DNA of 17,619 bases. Origin: Euperipatoides rowelli (lineage: Eukaryota; Onychophora; Udeonychophora; Euonychophora; Peripatopsidae). The notes beneath the pieces were generated by a model, which saw nothing but the letters and a program-made list of their open reading frames with translations, was not told where the DNA came from and ran no database searches. The DNA is taken from NCBI GenBank assembly GCA_003024985.2, contig PXIH01S0007387.1. One strand, 5' to 3'. The position numbers and the translations under genes are program-made. Positions 1-8,400 of this stretch are shown piece after piece; within the stretch, counting starts at the first letter, position 1; each line of letters begins with the position of its first letter.

Positions 1-209
1 TTTTTTTTTGTTTAAACATTTTTTTCATTCAAAACATTTTTTCTACATGTTACTTTTATGAATTTTTTTTAAATATTTTTTTTTATTACATAAAATATAT
101 ATTTCATCAAAGTAATCACTATAAACTCATATTAGTATTGAGTTTAAGTTTTGGTAGTTAATTTAAACATTTAATTTCAAAATTCATTTTAATCCAGAGT
201 TGATATAAC
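1..209. other. AT-rich left flank, no gene seen
   Basis: Mostly T/A runs with no open frame of note. It may hold the 5' flank of the ATPase fossil that follows, but no promoter or terminal repeat can be supported. Confidence 0.6.
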
Positions 210-540
210 ATGAATATTTTTATTCATCCATTCACTTGTTTAATGAGTGGGTGTACAGGAAGTGGGAAGACATTTTTTATTAAAAAACTTATTTTATCAG
301 AATGTATTTTACTTCCACCAGAAAAAAGTATAATTTGTTATGCTCAATCTCAACCTCTTTATGATGAACTTGTACATCTACCAAAACCTAAATTCATTAA
401 AGGTATACCTGAAGAGCTTATTGATGATAGTGAACATTTTTCTGAACCTCACTTAATCATTCTAGATGATTGATTGTTGTCCTAAAGATAATCATATTAC
501 AACATTGTTCATTAGTTTAGATGAAACAGGGAATATTAAT
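210..540 (+). pseudogene. Broken P-loop ATPase, viral packaging-motor type (Polinton/adintovirus-like)
   Basis: An open frame of 87 codons starts at the ATG at 210. A His-Pro-Phe-Thr entry is followed by a Walker A loop, GCTGSGKT, at residues 14-21. A Trp/Tyr-poor middle contains QPLYDEL, and a hydrophobic Walker B strand, LIILDD, sits at residues 82-87. This spacing matches the compact FtsK/HerA-superfamily (A32-like) packaging ATPases of DNA viruses and Polinton-type elements, which load DNA into capsids. A TGA follows the Walker B Asp pair at once. A coding-like stretch resumes in the +1 frame (about 475-540, including ITTLFI), so at least one small indel has broken the gene. The C-terminal half, with the sensor and arginine-finger region, is missing, and a retroelement begins where it should be. 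The P-loop call is firm. The viral assignment rests on recalled family resemblance and is moderate. A host P-loop protein fragment is the alternative. Confidence 0.6.
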
Positions 541-558
541 TGAGAAGATTTTGGGGTA

Positions 559-1225
559 AATAGGATGATCAAAGTTGTAAGTTAATTAAGAAGTATGGAG
601 AGGGGGATGAGAGGAAGATAGAGAAAATTATGAGTAGGGAGGAGGATATAGAGAATGGTAATGGGGGTGAATTGTTAATTGGGGATGAAGGAATGAGGAG
701 TGGGGGATATTTGGGGTATGAGGGATAGGAATAATAGGGTTAGGATTGCTTTAGAGGGTGCAAATTTAGGGAATTTGAGGGATGAACCAAGGAAAAGGAT
801 GGGTGGGGAGGATGGGTTAATTGTGAGTGGAATTAAGGAAATAGTGGAGGGAGATATGGTGGATGGTGTAGTTAAGATGAAAGAATTAATAGGAGTGGCA
901 AAGAGATGTAGAGGAGGGAATTTGTGATAAGGGGTAGTTTTAAGATATGATAGAGGGAAATATATTAAACTAAGAATTGGAATGGGAAGGTAAGAAATTA
1001 TTGTGAGGGAGGGGTATGGTTTGAGAATATAGGTAGAAATATCGGTAAAGAATGTTTTAGAATGGATGGGATTAGATTAAATAGTAGAGCGGATAGATTT
1101 TTGGAGGGAAAATTGAAAGAGTTAAGTGAAAATATGAAGGGAAGGGAATATAATGAAGGTTTGTGATGTGAAAGAAGTGAAAAAAAGGGGTAAAGATATT
1201 TAAAAGGAAAAATAGAGTGAAGGTA
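559..1225 (+). pseudogene. ORF1-like or N-terminal segment of the C-poor retroelement
   Basis: The longest uninterrupted piece is 700-927 (75 codons), rich in Gly, Arg, Glu, Val and Met. It contains a KEIVEGDMVDGVVKMKELIG-type stretch that resembles the globular part of retroelement ORF1 proteins. A second coding-like piece (about 1060-1165, with NSRADRFLEGKLKEL) follows in another frame. No CCHC zinc knuckle is visible, in line with the near absence of cytosine and of the codons it allows. The role (RNA binding or chaperone) is inferred only from its position upstream of the endonuclease; it could equally be a worn leader of ORF2. Confidence 0.4.
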
Positions 1226-1231
1226 GGGGAA

Positions 1232-1960
1232 GTGATAATGGGATTTATTAATATGCAGGGGGGAAGGAGGGTAGAAAAATGGGATGATTTGATGGAGGCT
1301 TGTGGGAAGGATATTAAGGTTCTGGTGAAGGTTGAAATCCATTTGAGAGGAGAGGAAGTACTTTTTTTAGGGAGGGGAGATGGTTTGGAATAATAGGATA
1401 GAGGGGGATAAGAAAGGAGGAGGAGGATGGGGTTATGAACTTATGGGTAAGTGAAGATGTTGAGGATAGGGTGGTAGAGATGATAAAGGGTAAAGAATTT
1501 ATGTGGAGATTGTTGGAATAAAGGGATTTAAAAATAGCATTAGGAAAAGTGTATATGGCTGTTAATGAGAATAATTTGGGGTGGAATAAAGTGATTGTTA
1601 AGGAGTTTGGGGGGGGGCAGGAATGAGGAAATATAGGAATAGGGGTTTTAAAATTATTATTATGGGGGATTTTTAATGGGCATATTGAGGAATTTGAGGG
1701 GATGGATAAAAATAATGGGAAATTATTATAAAAAAGTTTTATGAGGAAGATTTGGAAATGGATAATTTGGAGGATTTTTTTATAGGAAAATATATTTGGT
1801 GTAGAGGGAATGGAGTAAAGTGTTAGATTATATATTATTTGGGATGGAGTGGTGGAGATATTGTAAGTAAATGAGAATTTGGGATGATGAGGAAAAGGGG
1901 TGTGTTTCAATCATAATTGAAATTAAGGTGGGAGGTTATGTGAGAAGGATAATAAGATGG
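1232..1960 (+). pseudogene. Retrotransposon AP-like endonuclease domain, frameshifted
   Basis: In intact elements this domain nicks target DNA to prime reverse transcription. The N-terminal strand reads VIMGFINMQGGRRVEKWDDL from 1232, ending in an EIHLRGEE box where ETHLR-type wording carries the catalytic Glu. From 1380 another frame gives NNRIEGDKKGGG. From 1436 a third gives WVSEDVEDRVVEMIKGKEF and, past a stop, KIALGKVYMAV. The catalytic GDFNGHI box is present at 1665-1686 but is split by one extra T in the run at 1671-1674. A worn LDYIL-like box lies near 1825. DDEEKG near 1885, followed by AATCATAAT (1908-1916), may be the remnant of the SDHN box. At least four frame changes make this a clear pseudogene. 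Order and motif spacing support the call well. Confidence 0.8.
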
Positions 1961-2077
1961 AGAGGAAGGGGTATAAGGGATGGAATAGAAGGAAGAAGGG
2001 GGTTTAGAGTTATTAAGGAATATAATGGAAGAGAAGTTAGACAATTTAGGAGATGTTAATTATAAAGGTTTTATGAA

Positions 2078-2427
2078 TTGTTTGATTAAGGAGGCAGAAG
2101 TTGCTTTGAGAGAGAAAAGAGATTGGAGTAAAGGGAATAAGGATAGGTAAAGGAGGATAAGGGAGAATGATGAGAATAGAGGAAAGCTGATTAGGTTAAG
2201 AAAGAAAGCAAATAGGGATTATAAAAAGAGTCTTAAATTGGGGAATGTTAAAGATATTAAAGAGAGATGGGAAAATTATTTAAAGTGTAAGAATGAAGTA
2301 AGATAGGGGAGTTTAGGAGGAAGATGGATAAGAAATTATTGGAAATTAAGGAGGGGATAGGGAGGGTTGTAAAAAGTTTTGGAATTATGTTAAAAAAAGA
2401 GGGGAGGGGAGGAAATGAGGGTTAAGT
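2078..2427 (+). pseudogene. Basic linker between endonuclease and RT of the C-poor element
   Basis: From 2078 to 2306 a single frame is interrupted only by a TAA at 2148. It encodes a Lys/Arg/Glu-rich helix-forming segment with RLRKKANRDYKKS and IKERWENYLKCK. Such charged segments join endonuclease and RT in many non-LTR ORF2 proteins. After the TAG at 2304 the reading moves to other frames, with EIKEGIGRVVKSFG-type wording up to about 2420. The good preservation of the helix pattern shows the element was coding in this orientation before decay. Confidence 0.7.
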
Positions 2428-2917
2428 GTGGAGGAAAATCAGGAGTTATTAAATGAGTATGTGAAGGTTATTCCAAAAGGAGAGGAAAAGCAAAATGGAG
2501 AGGGAAGGGATATGGTACAGAGGGAGTTTGTTATAATTAGTGATGAAGAGTTTGATAGAGGGTTAAAGGGAATGAGGGATGGGAAGGGGAGGGGTATGGA
2601 TGGGATTGCGATGGAAATGGTAAGATGTTTGAGGGATAAAGGAAGGAGTTGTTTGAGGAAAAATTTTGAGGATATAGTGAATGGAGGTGAATTACTAAAG
2701 AATGGAAGGAGACTAGAGTGAGGATGATTTTTAAGGGTAAGGGTAAGGCTGTTAAAGATTTGGCTAGTTATAGGCCAGTAGCAGTTACTAGTGTGATATA
2801 TAAATTGTTTATGAACATTTTAAAGGAATGGATAGTAGACTGGTTAAAGGGAAATTGCAACATGGTTTTAGAAGGGATAGGAATATAGGGGATTGTATAT
2901 ATATATTTGAAAGTAAA
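2428..2917 (+). pseudogene. Start of a reverse transcriptase domain, cut off within the fingers/palm
   Basis: The frame at 2428-2721 carries SDEEFDRGLKGMRDGKGRGMDG, matching the RT entry motif in which Gly-x-Asp-Gly follows a basic stretch. A frame change near 2695 continues with EWKETRVRMIFKGKG and LASYRPVAVTSVIYKLF, the classic WK...P.KG...YRPI..tS...K..E pattern. A further shift near 2827 gives MDSRLVKGKLQHGFRRDRN, the conserved QHGFR box. The sequence then stops at the T11A9 junction, before motif A (first catalytic Asp), motif B and the YADD box. Domain identity is secure; it cannot be active. Cytosine becomes more common after about 2740, where conserved residues such as Pro, Ala, Thr and Gln require it. 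Confidence 0.88.
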
Positions 2918-2937
2918 TTTTTTTTTTTAAAAAAAAA
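2918..2937. repeat. T11A9 homopolymer junction ending the retroelement
   Basis: Eleven T (2918-2928) run straight into nine A (2929-2937). To the left is RT coding sequence; to the right the composition becomes ordinary AT-rich DNA. This may be a deletion or insertion joint, or an assembly join across homopolymers. Confidence 0.7.
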
Positions 2938-4688
2938 GTACAGTATAAGCTTTAAAAAAAATAGATCACCTGTCCCATCAAAAAAAGTTCACTTTTGTCA
3001 TGAATAATTACACTCCTTGACCTTCCTTAATTAATACCGAGACCTTATAGCCCCCTTCAACGCAAAAGGTTGAATAGAACTTGTTTAGAAGAATGGAGAC
3101 TAAATGGATTTATGAATGAAAAAAGATTTGGAACATTGAAAATAATCAGAACAGTTCACATAAAATCCTTAAATAAGCAAAGAAAACAAAATTTATTTAT
3201 GATTTCAAATTAGTTATATTATTATTTGAATATTCTACCACTAGAGAGTGCTCATGTTTAAAAGTATTTTACAGACAAGGTTAAGTGCTGAAAATTCATA
3301 TTTTAACTTATGAAAGTATATAATCCAGGAATCGATGTAATTTCAAACTTTAATATAATAATACAAATTATTATGGGAAAAAAAAAACAAATAGGAGACG
3401 ATTAAAATTCAATGAATTTATTTCCACAAAGAAATATATTTCTTTTATAAAAAGATCGATGTACAAGTTTGTATAGAGAGAACAAATACAGCCATAAAAC
3501 ATGACTGAAATCTTTACATATTCATTAAAAAAAAAGTATTTCTAAAGGTAAACTGTTCAATAGAACAGCATTCATGTCTGCTCAAGGTATTGCAATAAAC
3601 ATGCCAACACAAACACCTGTATATATATATTGCATATATTATAACAAATATTTAGAAATAGACTAAAACATAATTAAGAAAAAAAAAATGCAAACAGCAT
3701 ATAAAAAAATGAATAGTATTAATTTTTGTTAACCATAATGTCCATTCCATCTTTATACATAAAATAAAAGTTAACAGAACAACAAATATTTAAAATGTTC
3801 AGGGTTTAGCAAAGATGGGATAGTGCCTACTTTTGGCAATGAGAAACTAGGTAAGTAAGTGACAATAAAGATGGCTACCTAGTAGGCCAGTTAGCTAATG
3901 CAGATATTAAAACATGACAAAAATTAATATAATGCCAAAAGAGTATAATTAAAATAGTTTACTTATAAACATTTAAGCCTGCTCTTTTGGATCAAAACAT
4001 TCAACATTACATAACATACATACATATCTAAATGATATAATGTAACTACTATATATTACAAATTCTAGATAAAATATAAAAATATAATTGTAAATATATA
4101 CATGATAGGATATGGAAGCAGCAAGGGATTATAAACTTTTTTCAAGTCTTTGACTGCTTTAAAAATTTAGTAAGGAATTAATCATGATTATTAAATAATA
4201 TTGATTTTTTTTAAAAAAAAAGGCTTTTAAGGGACTTATAAAAATCCAGCACAAAAAATGAAGACCTTTTACTAATGGCAAAGGGTATGTTGACAGAATT
4301 ATATTTTTGAAGAAAAGTACTGGATTTTACTAAAAAGTGAAAGGGTTTAGTGTTTATAATTCTCATCCATCACCTTTTCTGCAAAGGATTCAATACCTGG
4401 ATGAAATAACATTTTTTGCCCATATTCTTAGCCATTACAAAGAATGATTAATTTTTTTTTAGTCGAGAGCTCAAGGGATATATAAAATGTTGATGGGAGG
4501 GGGGATGATAATTGCAAAGACGTTAGTGAATATGGAAAACATTATGGGTACAATATTCTGTAAAAACATTGCTAAGTTAGGTCCAAATCTTATAAAAGTC
4601 GACTTTTTAATGGCAGTAGTAAATGGTTAGCTATGGTAGTTGTTTTTTTATTTTATGAAAATAATTAGTTAAATCCAAAGTTTGGAAG
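2938..4688. other. AT-rich stretch, no gene recognised
   Basis: No coding wording is seen on either strand. The only structure noted is a short hairpin near 3846-3892, where an 8-base arm ACTAGGTA faces TACCTAGT across about 24 bases. A slightly G-rich patch at 4490-4510 has no recognised role. Confidence 0.5.
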
Positions 4689-5484
4689 TAGTGCCTTGCA
4701 TGTAGTGCCACTACTGTAGCACGCTACATTTTTGAGTAGTGATTGAGTAGATTACGTTACGACATAAAAGTTTTATATGTACCGTAGTTCATTACAAATA
4801 AAATATAGTTAAGATAATGTATATTTTTCACCACTTTTATATTCTGTCTAATCAATATTTAATTTTCTTCTGGAAATAGCAACACAATGTAACTTTTTAG
4901 ACAAAATTTAACCTATATTCCGTATTTTTTCTTCTTCCTAATATCTAACTAGAAATTGTTTTGAAACAGTTATCCTGTTTTGTTTTTTCACCTCACGATG
5001 TTTTCATGAGGTCAGATGATGTGCTTGATGTGTTATCAAACACAATACAATCCTTTTGCTCCTCAAACCACATAATTAATCTACAAATTCACAATAAATA
5101 TTTCACACTTATTAAAATTAATATAAAGGAGAATTATTTCATGGTTAAGGGAAAACATTTTATAAACAAATAATTTTTGGTATCTAAGTATTCAGTATCA
5201 AACACATTGTTTCATCATCAGCTCCTAAAAAAAATCTCCTGCTGAATGTAAGCCTCCCCGATATTTCTTTATGAAAATGCGATCATCAAAAATTTGTTTG
5301 TTTTAAATATTTAAGATTATCGCCTATTTATCTAATTATTTTGAGGTATTGTATGTAACATATATTTTAAAAATGTTGATTCGGAATGTATTTCTTTGAA
5401 AAAATTACATTTGTAAAGTATTTATAAATAACTACTTTAAAAAAAATATAGTAGTAATTGTAGTTACAAGTATTAAAGGCAGTT
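4689..5484. mobile_element. Putative old DNA transposon with imperfect ~75-bp terminal inverted repeats (hAT-like)
   Basis: The left end (from AGTGCCTT at 4690) and the reverse complement of the right end (ACTGCCTT, read back from 5483) align for about 75 bases with gaps. They share the opening (A)nTGCCTT, a CTAC/CTAT plus T-run plus GTAGT block and a final TTAC block. The left end has the self-similar GTAGT/ACTAC character I associate with some hAT-type ends. No matching target-site duplication was found (flanks tttggaag and cacaactt), so the element is old or the ends are misplaced. The interior, including a 70-codon open frame at 4961-5173, shows no transposase motif, so it is probably non-autonomous. 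The family assignment is weak. Confidence 0.5.
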
Positions 5485-8400
5485 CACAACTTTGTAAAAA
5501 TAGTTTTCTAAACTCTGATTAAATCAACTATTCTGATAGTCAAGAATATTGAACAAATATCATGATAATTTGAATAAAAAAAAAGTTAAACATTGGCCTA
5601 TCCATCTTAATGTACTTTGTTGATTGTGTGGGAAGTCTATATTGTGTCTGCTTAATTATAGACTTCAATGTTATTTCAGAAAGCTAATCATGAAATCTGC
5701 TCTTAAATACTATATTAACTTTGAACAATAGACCTACAGCCAAACTAATTATTCAATTTTCTATTTAAAAAAAAAAAAAGAAAATCCCTACAGAATGTTT
5801 CCCTTTAAGAGAAATATGTCTTCATTCTATTTATTTTTAAAAAAGCAATAATTGCAAGAGGAGGGGCAGGCTTAATTTCACATGATTAAAAAAAGATTTG
5901 AGCATGCAATTGCATCTAAAAATAAAATTGGTTAGTTATTAATATTACATAGAAAAAAAAAAAGTCTGAGCGTAGACATTCAAAACTGTCAATTTTAATT
6001 GCTAAAAATTTATCAGATGTCAATCTAACAAAATTTATGCATATTGTCTTTAAATTAAATATTTATATCAATGATCCCTAGCGATAAATATTTTTAGTGT
6101 TTGATAAAATTACTTTGTTTTGTTCATATTAATTTACATTACTATTGAGCCTTAACAGTCCTGGTTGAGATACACGATGGTAATAGAAAAACAATAAAAA
6201 TTCCTGTATCGGTATCAAAGAACTGAATGGCCAATTCATATAACAATGAAATCTTTAAAGATATATAATATTCCATCTTTTGACAAAATGTAAGATTTCT
6301 ACTTCTTAATATATTATTTTGTGAACATTTACAAACCTTTATAGCAAGAGCCAATCACATAATATTTATTATCATTAAATGCTTCAAGAGAAAGTAAACA
6401 ATCACGGATATTTTTATTATTAGTTTAATTTCTGAATATAATAAATATCCAAGTTATTTTAATTACTGTATTACTTATTATATGCTGGTTATTTAAAATA
6501 ACAACTAGAATAACTCTTCTCATTAAGAAAATTCACACACAGGATACCAACAGAGAACGATTCATCATTGATTCAAATAGTTATTTAATGTCATAACTTA
6601 TTTACATTAATAAATACAAATGCTATAGAGTATAGAGTTTTTGACTGAACGGTTGACTTCTAAACATTTGAATTTCAATACTTTTAAACAAATAATTTAT
6701 AGCAGATTGCATTCTAATTAGATTTAGTCATACGACTCCCTAATGAAATTAAACATTTAGTCTGTTACTGAGTATGTGTAAATACTCCCAATTGTCACTT
6801 TAAATAATCAGATTAAAATAATAGCCTAATTTAATTATCAAAAATCTTGAGTGTTAAAATCTTTTTAAAATTACAGGATATTTAATCCATAAGTAATAAA
6901 TACATATAGTATATCTTGTAATACAGTGCATATATTTTAAAGCAGAATTTGAGACAGCTTATAAAAAACTTTGTATAGTCTTGCATGGATTGTTACAAAA
7001 TAATGCTCTGTTTGTTCAATTGTTCATAAGTGGGCTATAACCTCAATATAGACCTTCTTATGCTATAGGCTATTATGAGATTCATTAGCAGGTCATTAAC
7101 CTAAGCAAAACTGGAGACACTTTATTGATGAAATTAACATCAGAATGAAATTTGTGCTATTTTTAACATATTTACAGTATATTGCAACTTTATACAAATA
7201 AATCAATAATAAATGTTTACTAAAATATGATGGTAGTAAAGTATTTAACTTTATAATATATAAACAGGTTTATTTGAAATCAGGCCTAACTAAACAAACA
7301 TTAATATGGGTGAATTCAGGTGTTTCATCTCAATATCAGTCATTTCTAAATATTTCAATAAAATTATTTCTAAAAACTTTCCATTTTAGTTTAATTCACC
7401 TAAGCCGTCTCACACAAAAATAAATCATATGTACAAAGAAATCAATTGTGAACTAAAATAAATCAATTAAAATAATGAGCTGTGGAAAACTTAGTTTCAA
7501 GAAGAAAATAAAAAAAACTTTAGTTTAATAGTTTTTACCAGCCAATATTCAAAATTTAATTTAAACTTCTCTTAGTTTTAAGAATATTTTGAATAATAAT
7601 AATAAAAAAACACTTTGCTGCAACGAATGGCTACAAGTCAGTAATATATTCGGTAGCGTAAGTTTCATAATTACAAATAACTTAGGAATGAAAGGTAGAA
7701 GTGGTGGATGGATTTAGGTGTCACAAACCTGAGCCAGATAAAGAAGAAATGTAATTAGAACATGTCATAAACAGAGTTTATTAAAAGTAAAATATTCAAA
7801 AATAACATTTTATTATGATTGTGCATAAAATCATGCCAGAAGAAAAACTAAGTTCTTCATACTGTATATTTCTAAATTTAAAAACAAGTATTTATCAAAG
7901 ATAAACAAACCATCAACCAAGTTTAAAAAATCATGATCCATTACAAAACTTTATTAGGGAACAACATATGATCATAAGCTCGTGTCTTGTGACCACCAAA
8001 AAAACCAACAAAAAAAAAACAATTAATTGGTAGTTTTTTTTAATGTGTTCATTCAATATTCAAGAACATTTACTTACCATCCGAGTAACATTACAATTTG
8101 AAATAATTAAATTTTCTTGATGGAAAACAATATTTTGTTCTTGGTCTGGCTCAACCTTTAGACTTATCTCAAATTGGGTCAATTTGGGATTAAAGATAAC
8201 TTAAAAAAAACAAAAAGCCTCATTTATGCAATTCCGAGGATTGGTAATAGGAAAAGATTGTGAATAAAGGTGGTTATGTACTCGGGGAGGGGGTATATCG
8301 CCAGAAGTTAAGCATCCAATAACATGAAATAGTTAGTTCCCTTTGTTAAAGTCAGAATTTTAACATTAAAAAAATAATTATATAATTCATTCTATTTATA

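Larger units (their letters stand above)
541..2917 (+). mobile_element. Truncated non-LTR retrotransposon with cytosine-poor sense strand
   Basis: The stretch holds, in the expected order, an ORF1-like segment, an AP-type endonuclease, a basic linker and the first part of a reverse transcriptase, all on the plus strand but scattered over three frames by small indels and stops. The wording of the endonuclease start (FINMQGG), the GDF/NGHI box and the Lys/Arg-rich linker resembles the endonuclease-RT elements I know from tick genomes; this is recalled, not searched. The sense strand is strikingly G+A-rich. A hand count gives about 35 C in positions 541-2700, under 2 percent. The 5' boundary near 541 is approximate. 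The element ends inside the RT domain, so the RT palm and thumb, the 3' UTR and any poly(A) tail are absent. The large minus-strand open frames here are shadows of this composition. Confidence 0.85.

Noticed and set aside
998-1910. Long minus-strand open frames rich in Phe, Ser, Pro, Leu and Ile (998-1342 and 1314-1910)
   Set aside because: They are shadows of the purine-rich plus-strand retroelement: a C/T-rich complement has few stop codons. The plus strand carries the recognisable endonuclease wording.
1871-2059. A separate small plus-strand gene of 62 codons
   Set aside because: It is the end of the endonuclease domain in one of its shifted frames (DDEEKG segment), not an independent gene.
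541-2700. Classic APOBEC-type G-to-A hypermutation
   Set aside because: The sense strand is rich in G and poor in C, the opposite of plus-strand G-to-A editing. Retained C at conserved residues also argues against a single editing burst.
4961-5173. Plus-strand 70-codon open frame
   Set aside because: No recognisable domain, lies inside the putative transposon, and has the length expected by chance.
6142-6354. Minus-strand 70-codon open frame
   Set aside because: No motif, no supporting splice or neighbour context; chance open frame in AT-rich DNA.
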